Shown here: piece after piece, positions 21,904-31,887 of the stretch
Layout of the letters: every line of letters begins with the position of its first letter
How positions within the stretch are numbered: the stretch's first letter is position 1
Translations under genes and position numbers: made by a program
Assembly: GCA_037349315.1 (NCBI GenBank)
Contig: JBAIAC010000059.1
Coordinates: 16,834,501-16,898,500, forward strand
Direction: 5' to 3'
Source: Chelydra serpentina
Taxonomy: Eukaryota; Chordata; Testudines; Chelydridae
Length of the DNA stretch: 64,000 nucleotides
Notes under the pieces: model-generated
Databases searched by the model: none
Told to the model about the DNA's origin: nothing
The model's input: the letters and a program-made list of their open reading frames with translations, nothing else

Positions 21904-24755
21904 GAGGAGGGCTGGGGGGGATCCTTGCTGGCAGACTCACTCACGGCCCCCATCGGGCCGCGTAACAATCCGTGACCCACCCCGTAGCTGAGTAGTGAGT
22001 CACGGAAAAGGCGGACCCGTTGGTAGGCCGTGGCGGCCTGCTTCCCAGTCCCTTTACCCTCCCCCATGAGGGCCCTCGCGGCCTGGAGGATTTGGTGGAA
22101 ATCCCCCCATCGCTGCAGAGCGAGCTGTACTTTGTTGCGGGAGCCCCGGACGTCCTCCAGGAACTCCCGCAGCTCCTCTCGCAGCGTATGGGGGGCCGGT
22201 GTTACTGGCTCCTGGCTATCGAAAGAAGGGGCCCCTGACACAGCCCTATGGCCCACCGAAACAGACAGGCAAGGGGCGGACCCTCGACGCAGCTCCCGCT
22301 GGGCCGGCACCTTAGGGCCCAACCCAAAATTCGGCTTAGTTGGGGGAGGTGGTGGAGGGAGAAGAGCAGACTCTGGTGGTTCGGGATGAGGAAATACTGG
22401 AGCCGCTCCCTGGGGGTCATCCTCTGTTAAGGGGAGGGAGACAGCCCCAGGGGCGGCAGTGTCACCATGGGAGGTGTAGGAGATTGGGACGGCATCAGGG
22501 GCAGGGCAGGGATCAGAAGTATGGGCAGGGAAAGGGACATGAGCAGGGCCGGGCTGAGGAACGGGTAGAGGATCGTGAGCCGCAGGAGCTGGGCCACTGG
22601 GAGGTGGCCTCTCTTGGTGTGGCTGAGGGATCTGGGAATTGGGAAGGGGACCCCCCACGATGCCGGGCTCTGGTATGATGGCTCGTGTTACAGCCACGGC
22701 ATCGGGAGGTGGACAGACATTTGCGGGGTCCCCGCCTGGGAAGGAGAACCGTTGTCCCACCCCATTGAGGGGTACCCCCTGGGGTTCGGGTCCCGGCCGC
22801 AGGGCACCGGCCGTCGCTTCAGGAGGCTTGGCGGCCGTCAGCGAGGTGTCACTTGCAACCGGGCAGGTGGAAGAGCCCAGGGGATCCTCGGAGGTGGGAG
22901 CGGAACCGACGGTCAAGGGGAGGGAGCATGGGGAGAGGGGGGAAAGGGGCACCGGGGTGAGGTCATTGACATCGAGGCCTGCTGGTAAAGGGTCGTCCTC
23001 CCCCTGGGTGATTGGGGTCAGACCCAGGGCCTCGATCTCCTCGTAGATAGAGGGCAGGTCACCTTCTGCCACCCCGGGGTTCTCTCCGCCGGCACCTGAA
23101 GCGATGCTCGGGTCAGGGCGCGCAGGGTCGACAAAGGGGGCAGAAGGGGCTCCTTCGGGGGCTTCCGAGGGAGGGGCGGTAATACCTTCCGGTGCTGCCA
23201 CGCCTTTCCCAGCCGGTTCTGGCGGACAAAAGCCGCTCGGGGGCAAAGCGGAAGGTTCGGCATCAGTGCCCCCCTTCCTGGTCTTCCGGGGGGCTTCCGC
23301 ATCGGTGGAAAGGAGCGGGGCTCGAGCCTTCCGCTTGCCCCGCTTCCCCTGTACTAAGGCCCAGTCCTCCATGGCTTCAGCTGGGGGCTGGCTAGTAAGG
23401 GTCGGGTCAAGGGGGAGGGGCGATTTCTTAGGGACTCGGGGAGGTAGTGGTGGGGCAGCATAAGGGAGGGAAAAATCTCTCTGGGGCTGGCCCTCTCCCA
23501 CGCCCGGCGGTATCCCTGCCTCACCCTCCTCCACAGGCCTCAGCAGACTGTTCACGGCGGGCCTCTCCCACTCGTCTGGGCACACTGGGGGAGGTACTCC
23601 CAGGGCCCGAGTGGGAGCAGCGGTGGACTGGGAAGGAGGAGGGGCGGCTCTGGGCACCGGGCATTCAGGGGCGCCGGCGATGACAGGGCCGATGCCCTGC
23701 CGGGGCTCGGGGGTCTCAGATGCTCCTCCTTGCCGGGCCAAGGGACAGTCCCTCCGGACGTGTCCCATCGCCCGGCAGAGGTAGCACCGAGCCTCCCCCG
23801 TGGAATAATATACCCGGTAACGGGCCCCGTGATAGGGGACCATAAAGGACCCCTCGAGCGCCTCCCCGTCACGTGCAGCCGGCGGCATTTGGAGCTGCAC
23901 CTGCCGGCGGAACGAGAGGATGTGACGGAGGGCGGGGTCTTTGCAGCCCAGTGGGAGAGGGCTGATTACAGACATGGGTCTCCCCAGGGCGGAGAGGGCA
24001 GGTAACAGGGCGGCATTGGGGAGAAAGGGAGGGACGGAAGTGAGGACTAGGCGGACGCCTAAGTCCTCCAGCGGCTCTAATGGGACGAACACGCCCCCCA
24101 CCGCCAGGCCCTTCTCCACCGCCTCTTGGGCCGCGGCCTCCGATGCGAGGAAGAAGACTACCTTCCCGTACATTTTGGAGGCCGCTACGATGGCTGTGGG
24201 CCCCACCACCCTCGCCAACGCCCGCACATAGGTTTCTACGTGGGGTGAGGCGGGTACCAGGAGGCAATGGACGCCATGCCTCCTGGTCAAGGTGGGAAAG
24301 GGGCCCCGGCCGCTATAGATGGTAGCTGAGGCGGTGGGCGGGTTAGGTGACATTGCGGCAGGTGGGGGGGTTGCCGCCACCTGGGCGTATGCTCTGGGGG
24401 CTGGGGGTGGGACACCCGCAGAGCTGGTAGAGGGAACAGCAGGGAAGGATGCCGTGGCAGTAGTGGCTGCCTCTGCCATGGAGGGCTTGGCCTTTGTCGC
24501 GGGGCCCTTACCCTTCTTTTTACCCTGGCCCTTCCTGCCGGCTGGGGGGGCTCCCCCAGGATCATGGGGGGTGAGGGACGTGGCAGCAGCGGAGGTCTTT
24601 TCAGTGTGCGCCGCTGCTGGTGCTCCAGCGGGGGCGAGAGCAGATGGTTCAGCAGCGGCGGTTAAGGTAGAGGCTTGGGAGGGTGACGGGGGAACAGGCA
24701 GAGGAGGGGAGGCCGTGCCGTCTGGAGGGGCTTCTCCCTCCATATCGCCCGCCAT
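21876..24755 (-). CDS. ORF1: gag-like RNA-binding protein with CCHC knuckle, 959 aa
   Basis: ORF1 of this LINE should coat its RNA and escort it to the nucleus, as gag-like ORF1 proteins of the Tx1 group are thought to do. The first 140 residues are Ala/Pro-rich with a lysine cluster (about 74-90). A folded region at about 155-320 precedes a gag knuckle CX2CX4HX4C (Cys324, Cys327, His332, Cys337). A long Pro-rich, probably disordered stretch follows to about 857. The last ordered part, 858-940, is helical in character. The start ATG has A at -3 and G at +4. The stop lies 28 nt inside ORF2. At 959 codons it is long for an ORF1. No break is visible. Confidence 0.92.
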   Translation of the reverse strand: MAGDMEGEAPPDGTASPPLPVPPSPSQASTLTAAAEPSALAPAGAPAAAHTEKTSAAATSLTPHDPGGAPPAGRKGQGKKKGKGPATKAKPSMAEAATTATASFPAVPSTSSAGVPPPAPRAYAQVAATPPPAAMSPNPPTASATIYSGRGPFPTLTRRHGVHCLLVPASPHVETYVRALARVVGPTAIVAASKMYGKVVFFLASEAAAQEAVEKGLAVGGVFVPLEPLEDLGVRLVLTSVPPFLPNAALLPALSALGRPMSVISPLPLGCKDPALRHILSFRRQVQLQMPPAARDGEALEGSFMVPYHGARYRVYYSTGEARCYLCRAMGHVRRDCPLARQGGASETPEPRQGIGPVIAGAPECPVPRAAPPPSQSTAAPTRALGVPPPVCPDEWERPAVNSLLRPVEEGEAGIPPGVGEGQPQRDFSLPYAAPPLPPRVPKKSPLPLDPTLTSQPPAEAMEDWALVQGKRGKRKARAPLLSTDAEAPRKTRKGGTDAEPSALPPSGFCPPEPAGKGVAAPEGITAPPSEAPEGAPSAPFVDPARPDPSIASGAGGENPGVAEGDLPSIYEEIEALGLTPITQGEDDPLPAGLDVNDLTPVPLSPLSPCSLPLTVGSAPTSEDPLGSSTCPVASDTSLTAAKPPEATAGALRPGPEPQGVPLNGVGQRFSFPGGDPANVCPPPDAVAVTRAIIPEPGIVGGPLPNSQIPQPHQERPPPSGPAPAAHDPLPVPQPGPAHVPFPAHTSDPCPAPDAVPISYTSHGDTAAPGAVSLPLTEDDPQGAAPVFPHPEPPESALLPPPPPPTKPNFGLGPKVPAQRELRRGSAPCLSVSVGHRAVSGAPSFDSQEPVTPAPHTLREELREFLEDVRGSRNKVQLALQRWGDFHQILQAARALMGEGKGTGKQAATAYQRVRLFRDSLLSYGVGHGLLRGPMGAVSESASKDPPQPSSWHLSSLQH

Positions 24756-26107
24756 GATGAGCAGGGGAGGAAGGGAAAACTCTTGAGGGGGGGGTGGGGA
24801 GAGGAATTGGGGTGACCACTCCTCCCTGCTAGGCTGCAGGCAGGTGAGGAGGGCACAAAAGTGGGGACAGGGTTCAGGGTTGTCTCGGACTAGTGCGGGG
24901 ATAGAGTTCAGTCACCAACTCAAGCTGGGAAATCCGGCTCCTCTTGTTGCAGTAGGGGAGGGGATGATATAACAGCATGGGGGTGCAGTGAGATAGGGTC
25001 AAAATTAAACAGGGGAGGGGCACAAGCGCATGGGAGGGGGCGTGGGTTCACGAAAGCGGGGGGCTAATCAGGGCAAATGGAGCTCCAGGGGGAGGGAAAC
25101 AACCAACTGGGAATGGGGCAGAAAACCAAGGAACTAGTTTCAGGGCTAGGGCAGGGCAAACAAACAAGGCTGCAGAGGGAGAGGGGCGGGGCGGGCAAAA
25201 CTGAAACTAGCAAGGGGCTGGGACCAAAAAAGGAGAGGGGCCCAGATAGCTGCAAGGGGAAATGGGGCGGGTGGCAAGGGACAAAGCAAGGGGCGTGCTG
25301 ATGGAGAGGGAGGGTCAGTCCAAGGGGAATGGGGAGGGGCACGTGCACCCACGTGCGCTTGTGCAAAGTCAATTGTTGGGCTGGCTGCTGCTTCAGGCCC
25401 AAAAGGTGGAAACGGGCTCGGCTAGCCAGGCAAGCGGCTGAGTCCAGAGGCAGGAACCAGGACAGATGGTGAGCAGGCAGTAGTGGTGGTGGTGGTGGAG
25501 GAGGGGGCAGCGGTGGTGGTGGGGGTTGGAGGGGGCACAGATGAACCAGGGGGCAGGCTCTACGCCACTCCCCCTGTGCCCCTACAAACACAGTCAATAC
25601 CCCCACCACTAGAGCACAGTTCGAAAAATTACTCAGTACTTGGAGGCCCCCTCCACGGTGGTCTGCAGAGTCTCCGCCGATGGTCTTCCGGGTCTTCCTC
25701 CTCTGGGTACCAGCAGCTTCCTGGCAGCAAACAGGGCAGCAGCAGCAGCTCCAGCAACTCCAGGCGGTGGTCCGGTGGTCAGGCAGGACCCCTCACAGAT
25801 GGTGGTGGTGGTCACAGCAGCGGCTGGAGCAGGGGTCCTTCACACCCCTCCTCTGGGGAGAGGGCCAGCAGGCCCCCTCCCCCCCAAGGGGTTGCTGCAG
25901 CAGCAGGAGTAGCAGCAACCAAGGTGTTGGGGGGGGAGGGGGTTCAGCTGCCAGGCAGCCAGCAACCAGAGAGTAGAGTAGTGGGAGGGGTGCCTGGCCC
26001 AGCCAGGGGAGAAGCTGGAGCAGCAGCAAACAGGAGCTGGGAGGGCCAGGGCCAAGCAGCAGCCCCAGCAAAATGAGCAGGAGCAGCAGCCCTCTACCTC
26101 CTTCCCA
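24756..26107 (-). promoter_or_regulatory. 5' UTR and presumed internal promoter of the LINE
   Basis: The 1.35-kb leader is GC-rich and low in complexity. It contains CAG/CTG-type triplets near 25738-25757 and 25890-25912 and GGT-type triplets near 25482-25525. LINE promoters usually lie in the 5' UTR, but no specific promoter element was identified. The plus-strand ORF through 25483-26076 is a product of triplet repeats, not a gene. Confidence 0.6.
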
Positions 26108-26147
26108 GCCAGAGGGCTATAGGAAAGTGGTAAGGAACCAGTATGTT
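26108..26147. repeat. 40-bp target-site duplication of the LINE, 5' copy
   Basis: This is identical to 17797-17836 and marks the 5' junction of the LINE at 26107/26108. The full-length 5' end suggests a complete reverse transcription. Confidence 0.97.
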
Positions 26148-26703
26148 AGCCCCAGGCTAAACAAATCCCTGATACCTTATGGCAGTTGCTCCAGGTTAAT
26201 CAAGACACCTGGGGCCAATTAAGAACTTTCCAGAAGGCAGGGAGGTTAATTGAGACACCTGCAGCCAATCAGGGGCTGGCTGAAACTAGTTAAAAGCCTC
26301 CCAGTGAGTCAGTGAGGGGCGCATGTCAGGAGCTGTGGAAGGAGGTTGCGTGTGAGGAGCTGGGAGCAAGAGGCAGTAGGAGCTGAGAGTGAGAAGGTGT
26401 ACTGCTGTAAGATCCTGTGGTGAGGATAAAGGTGTTGGGAGGAGTCCATGGGGAAGTAGCCCAGGGAGTTGTAGCTGTCGTGTAGTTGTTCCAGGAGGTA
26501 CTCTAAACAGCTGCAGTCCACAGGGCCCTGGGCTGGAACCCAGAGTAGAGGGTGGGCCCGTGTTCCCCCCAAACCTCCCAACTCGTATCACAGGAGAAGT
26601 TGATCTGGACTGTGGGTTCTACCAGAGGGGAAGATCTCTGAGGCAAACAAAAATCCGCCAATAAGCGCAGGACCCACCGAGGTAGAGGAGGAACTTTGTC
26701 ACA

Positions 26704-26709
26704 AGAGAG
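26704..26709. repeat. Target-site duplication of the split solo LTR, right copy
   Basis: AGAGAG immediately follows GTCACA and matches 17777-17782. Confidence 0.65.
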
Positions 26710-28640
26710 AATCATGACAAAAAATATCTATGGGCACTTTACTCCATAATCTCATACAGGGGGGCTTCTTTCACCTGCTGCTAAAGCATCTGGCACTGAC
26801 CATTGTCTGAGCCAGGATACTGGAGTGGATGGACCACTGGTCTGAACCAACATGACAACTCCTATATGCCTACATACAGCATGTCCATGACAGGAAACTG
26901 TCCCACACACCAGAACTGGAAACTTCCATTGACCTTTCATGGGCTGCAGGACATGGACATAAGGCGTTGTAATTGGTCAGCATGTCAATGCAATAGAGTT
27001 TTAACTGTTCATACAAGTAAGGGTGTTGAAGGACTGGGCCCTAATGCTGGATACAATCTAAAACTGCTGACAATATTTAACAATCTCATTGGGTTCAGTA
27101 GGATCACTTTAAGTAGGTAACATTAGCAGGATTAGTACCTTTCTTGGTCTGGGTTGGTTTGAAGAACAGTATACTACAGTGACCCTACATGACTTCTGGA
27201 TACTGGGAATCCCTGGAAAATGAGGAGCCAGATTCATCACTGGTGTAAGCCCATGGGCTCACACTAAAGACTAAGTCAGTGTATTCATCTCATGATGGTA
27301 TCCCAACCAGTATGATACACGTAACTGCATGATATACATAAATCCATGTCACACAATCCCTGTCTATGCTTTTTTGGGAGTGCAATCTACCCAAGTGCTT
27401 CCATGGAATGCTTTGAGGTGACCTATTTTGTTCAGCAGTATAGAGTACCTCTACATTGTGATAGTACAATTTTTTTTACTCAGTCTTGAAGATTTATTTG
27501 ACCCCCCCCCACCCGCAGATAATTTATTTCATTTTGGTTCTCAAGATAATTTTGTCGCCACAAAACAACTAACCCCAAACCTTTTTTTTCAGTTGGCTTT
27601 ATACAGAACCCATTGACGATGATAACTAGCCACAGCAGATGTAAGGGCAAAGTCCTACCCTTTATTCTGAATTTCCTGACTTTTATAAATTTAAGCCAGG
27701 CCCTTAACGATATTTTAATGCAGAATGAAGAATTTTAACTGTCCTGTTTTCATGTGTGTGCACATAAATTATATTTCAGTATATAATTGGTTTGCAGGGT
27801 AGGAAATTCCTTGTTGGCCAATAATGGGAGAGCCCAGAGTGGGAGGGTGGGAAAGGTTGTCAGTAATTTCATTACAGGCATTAGCTTCATCTAAGGATAA
27901 AATCTGTTAGAAAGTGCATCTGAAACTTCATTAATGAAAAATATATATATATATATACACTGAACACAAAAGACTAGGCTAAACTAACATGAAAGTTCAT
28001 GCAATTCATAATAGATTTTATCTTTTATAATTATAATACAATATAATTTACAGTTTTGGCTGCATACTTTCTAAAACAATTAAAGACACTTGCTCTGGCT
28101 CTCTAGTTTTCAGATCAGCTGCCTCTTTGCTTGGACCATTCATCTAGAATTGTGTGATGACCCATATTTCCATCCCTAAGGATGTCCTGCATGGACAGTT
28201 ATTTTTAAGGGAAATGCCCTGATTTGTTTCAGTTTCCATACAGTCAAGTTATTGCTTCTCCGTGTGTTGTAATCAAGGCTCTGTGCACTTTACAGCAAGC
28301 TGCTCTTTAATTCTGCAGCAGGTTTTCAATGAGTTAGAGATGAAAATAAAGAATAAAATAATTATTATTTGTTTTGATATCACTGGTCTACAATTTTTGA
28401 GAAGTCGTCTGCTTCAGAGATAAAATGTGCTGTTTAGTATGTATTTTGATGTGCTGAATTCAAATATGACAATTAAAACAACTGGCTACTGTTTCTAAGA
28501 TATTTAAGTTTTTAAATTTTATGTCTATGTATATTGTGTAGATAGTAGAGTTTTAATCATAAATTGTAAACCTAGGTCTTTTCATGTGTTTATGGTTGCT
28601 TTACATGATACTATTTCACCTGTCCTGTTTATGTAACACT
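26710..28640. other. Mostly unannotated non-coding DNA with short repeats
   Basis: A short CR1-type fragment ('gatggaccactggtctgaac') lies near 26828-26860, a foldback-type word 'ccagattcatcactggtgta' near 27230, and a (TA)n run at about 27940-27957. The remainder is AT-rich with no gene recognised. The left limit of the unclassified element probably lies in the last few hundred bases. Confidence 0.45.
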
Positions 28641-28673
28641 TTAAAAATCAGCAAAGGGGTTATATAAATAAAA

Positions 28674-28679
28674 TTTATT
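28674..28679 (-). promoter_or_regulatory. Candidate poly(A) signal downstream of the unclassified ORF
   Basis: TTTATT on the plus strand is AATAAA on the minus strand, about 43 bases after the stop of the gene at 28722. Confidence 0.45.
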
Positions 28680-28721
28680 ATGAAACAAAAGGCAAAAAAC
28701 TATTATATACATAGTTTAGTC

Positions 28722-30395
28722 CTATTCAGTGTCTACTCGGCGCTTCTTGGCTTGTCTCTTGTATTCATTAAATGGAGCATCTCTTGTCACTGTCCAGCAA
28801 TAGTCTGCAAGCATTGATGGGCTCCATTTGCCCTGATAGCGTTTCTCCATTGTTGCAATGTCCTGGTGAAATCGCTCGCTGTGCTCGTCGCTCACTGCTC
28901 CGCAGTTCGGTGGAAAAAAATCTAGATGAGAGTGCAAAAAATGTATCTTTAGTGACATGTTGCAACCAAGGCTTTTGTATGCCTTGAGGAGGTTTTCCAC
29001 CAACAACCTGTAGTTGTCTGCCTTGTTGTTTCCGAGAAAAATTATTGCCACTAACTGGAAGGCTTTCCATGCCTTTTTTTCCTTGCCACGCAGTGCATGG
29101 TCAAATGCATCATCTCGAAGAAGTTCACGAATCTCAGGACCAACAAAGACACCTTCCTTTATCTTAGCTTCACTTAACCTTGGAAATTTTCCATGGAGGT
29201 ACTTGAAAACTGCTTGTGTTTTGTCAATGGCCTTGACAAAGTTCTTCATGAGACCCAGCTTGATGTGTAAGGGTGGTAACAAAATCTTCCTTGATTCAAC
29301 AAGTGGTGGATGCTGAACACTTTTCCTCCCAGGCTCCAATGACTGTCGGAGTGGCCAATCTTTCTTGATGTAGTGGGAATCTCTTGCACGACTATCCCAT
29401 TCGCAGAGAAAACAGCAGTACTTTGTGTATCCAGTCTGCAGACCAAGCAAGAGAGCAACAACCTTCAAATCGCCACAAAGCTGCCACTGATGTTGGTCAT
29501 AGTTTATGCACCTCAAAAGTTGTTTCATGTCATAGGTTTCCTGCATGACCAACTGGCATTGATGGCAAAACATTGCCATTATGCAGTAAAACAGCTTTAA
29601 GACTCGTCTTCGATGAATCAATGAACAGTCTCCACTCATCTGGATCGTGAACGATGTTGAGGGCTGCCATCACACCATCGATGTTGTTGCAGGCTACAAG
29701 ATCACCTTCCATGAAGAAGAATGGGACAAGATCCTTTTGACGGTCACGGAACATGGAAACCCTAACATCACCTGCCAGGAGATTCCACTGCTGTAGTCTG
29801 GAGCCCAAAAGCTCTGCCTTACTCTTGGGTAGTTCCAAATCCCTGACAAGGTCATTCAGTTCACCTTGTGTTATGAGGTGTGGTTCAGAGGAGGAGGATG
29901 GGAGAAAATGTGGGTCCTGTGACATTGATGGTTCAGGACCAAAAGTTTCATCCTCTTCCTCGTCCGACTCAAGTGAGAATGATTCTGGTGCATCAGGAAC
30001 CGGCAGTCCTTCTCCGTGGGGTACTGGGCGTATAGCTGATGGAATGTTTGGATAATGCACAGTCCACTTTTTCTTCTTGACACACCTTTCCCAACTGGAG
30101 GCACCATGCAGAAGTAACAATTGCTGGTATGATCTGTTGGCTCTCTCCAAAGCATTGGCACTGCAAAAGGCATAGATTTCCTTTTCCTGTTCAACCACTG
30201 GCGAAGATTTGTTGCACAAGTGTTGCAGCATATGTGTGGGGCCCATCTCTTGTCCTGAGCTCCAATTTTGCAGCCAAAATAAAGGTGATAGGCTTTCTTA
30301 ACCATAGTGGTTATACTGCGCTTTTGCGATGCAAAAGTCACTTCACCACAAACATAGAAGAAGTTATCTGCACTGTTCACACAAGTACGAGGCAT
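28722..30395 (-). pseudogene. Frameshifted mobile-element-like protein of unclear class
   Basis: One protein of roughly 555 residues is split over three reading segments: 30395 to about 30069, about 30080 to 29542, and about 29543 to 28722. The breaks are near 30070 and 29542; the outer segments share a frame. The first segment has paired cysteines (Cys16, Cys42, Cys57/Cys60 in CCNTC, Cys93/Cys96 in CYFC), a likely zinc-binding head. An acidic linker follows (SDEEEDE). The rest has FIDSSKTSLKAVLLHNG, CGDLKVVALLLG, CCFLCEWDSRARDSHY and SDEHSERFHQDI, where the acids could form an RNase H-like DDE/D set. That reading is inference. Sequences of this kind occur as uncharacterised proteins in several animal genomes, from memory. 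It has no introns here. It may be a transposase or a related mobile-element protein. Confidence 0.7.
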
Positions 30396-30880
30396 CTCTC
30401 CTCACTTTGGCTAAACAGAAATGTGTCCCTTTGCAAAATCAAACACTGACAAATAAGAGAGCACGACACTGTATGATTTCTAGAGCTGATATAGGGCAAT
30501 TTGTTCAGTAGAGTGATGTAAGCTTCGTTATGATTGCATCATCCATGACTTCTAGGAATAACATGATGCAATTCATATCATGTATGACACAATACCAGCT
30601 TCAGATTGCATCATTCATTGTTTTGCCTAAAAAGCAAGTACTGTCCAAACCCAGTCATAGATTTATTCATAGATCCAGTCAAAGATGTATTTTAGTCATT
30701 TCTGGTTTAAATTGAGATCCCTTCCCTTTATAACTCACTTATCCTCCGCCATTCCCAAGTCAAGGGTCGTATATACTGACCCAATAGCATGTCTTGAAAA
30801 CTAGAGCCAATCAACAATTTTAAACATCATTTTCGTTCTCAGTGACCCAGAATTAGTAAAGTTTGACTACATTTATTTCA
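30396..30880. other. Probable 5' flank of the unclassified element
   Basis: The region upstream of the broken ORF includes inverted 'gatgcaattcatatcatg' and related 'attgcatcat' words at 30530-30620. I could not define terminal repeats or a target duplication, so the element's right end is unknown. Confidence 0.35.
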
Positions 30881-31434
30881 GAAGCATTTTGGCTGTAGAG
30901 CAGTGTATTAAATTCAGTGTCCTACCCTGTCCACCCCCCTTTCCAGTTTTCCACATACCATATATTTTTGTATTATCAGTACCTAATGAGATTTGCAGAC
31001 GTTGCCAGATAGAAGTTGGAGGCATTTGGCAGCTGGGAAGCCATGGCAGGCAGTTTAGGTTTGTGGCATCAACGCATTATTTCTGCTATATGATCAGCAA
31101 TGAAATAGTTAATGTTGATACTTACATTGATTCACTGATATTGCTGAGATAGAAGAGTAAATAAATACCATAGACCTTTCATCAATAGCAAAACAGTTCA
31201 GGCATTTGAGGTGGGGGCTGCTGAATGAGTGAGGGGAGTCGGGGTGGGTGGGGGTGGGCCAGAAAGACCTAAGGATGCACAACAGTATTAACAAATAAAA
31301 TTTTTATTTTTCATTTCCCCCACCCCTGTTTTAAAAAACAATGTTGTATGGCACTGGCATTAACAGTAAAGTTATATCCTTACCACAGACGTGTGTTGGG
31401 TAACAAATACATTGGTAATCGTTGCATACAGGGT

Positions 31435-31879
31435 CATGGGTGGCCGGTGACCCTGCCACTAGGGGAGGCTAGTCCCCCGCCCCCACCTTCTGTCTCCCTT
31501 TCCCCGCAGGAGCCCAGAGCACTCCCACTGTGGTCCCCGGCCCCAGTGTCAGGCGGCAAGGTCCCAGCCCCAGTGCACCGGGTGGCCGGGCAACCCCAGC
31601 ACCTCCAGCCCCGTTGCGCTGGGCACCCGCGCCCCCAGCCCCCGTGCACCAGGTGGCCAGCCCCAGAGTGCCGGGCAGTGCGGTCGGCACGCCTGGTGGG
31701 TAGCGCAGCCCCAGCCCCAGCTGCCCTGAGTCCCTGTGGGAAGCAGGCTGGCCAGCCCCAGCCACCCTGGGCCAGCCAGGGCAGAGCGCTGGGAACTGCA
31801 GGAGGGGCCTGGCTTGGGGGAGGAGCATGGGCAGGGGCCGCACTAGGCCTCCCCCTGCCTATGATACCCGCCGCCCATG
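31435..31879. mobile_element. Small hAT-like element (CATGGG family, 445 bp)
   Basis: The ends are CATGGGTGGCCGG and, inverted, CATGGGCGGCGGG. The flanking 8-mers TACAGGGT (31427-31434) and TACAACGT (31880-31887) match at 6 of 8 positions. The interior is very GC-rich with proline-coding ORFs that are shadows. Its GCCTCC/GGGAGGC words also occur in the element at 49126-49709. Confidence 0.6.
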
Positions 31880-31887
31880 TACAACGT

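Larger units (their letters stand above)
17837..26107 (-). mobile_element. Full-length Tx1-like non-LTR retrotransposon, apparently intact
   Basis: The element reads on the minus strand: 5' UTR 24756-26107, ORF1 21876-24755, ORF2 17983-21903 and 3' UTR 17837-17982. Both ORFs are open from end to end and the catalytic residues are present. The flanking 40-bp duplication is perfect, so the insertion is young. The RT motif RQGCPLSGQLYALAIEP and the C-terminal CCHC place it in the L1/Tx1 group; the order gag-like CCHC ORF1 then APE-RT ORF2 is that of Tx1-like elements. The tail is structured rather than poly(A). It is far more GC-rich than its AT-rich neighbourhood. It is a candidate active source copy; activity is inference. 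Confidence 0.9.
17783..26703. mobile_element. Solo LTR of an endogenous retroelement, split by a LINE
   Basis: The LTR begins TGTGACAGGGC (17783) and ends TTTGTCACA (26703), giving TG...CA ends within a TGTGAC/GTCACA inverted repeat. Its two pieces, 17783-17836 and 26148-26703, total about 610 bp once the LINE and one copy of the duplication are removed. A 6-bp duplication AGAGAG flanks it. Direct words such as 'aagacacctggggccaatta' and 'gagacacctgcagccaat' lie upstream of 'ttaaaagcc', a possible TATA-like start. No internal retroviral genes were seen, so recombination to a solo LTR is inferred. Confidence 0.75.

Noticed and set aside
22020..24786. Many long ORFs on the plus strand across the LINE
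   Set aside because: They are antisense shadows of ORF1 and ORF2, favoured by high GC content. None shows a family motif.
25483..26076. A 197-codon plus-strand ORF
   Set aside because: It is built of triplet repeats and GC-rich low-complexity sequence in the LINE 5' UTR, on the opposite strand. No domain is present.
17783..26703. The LTR as a 5' or 3' LTR of a full provirus
   Set aside because: Only one LTR is present; the DNA inside it is the LINE, not retroviral genes.
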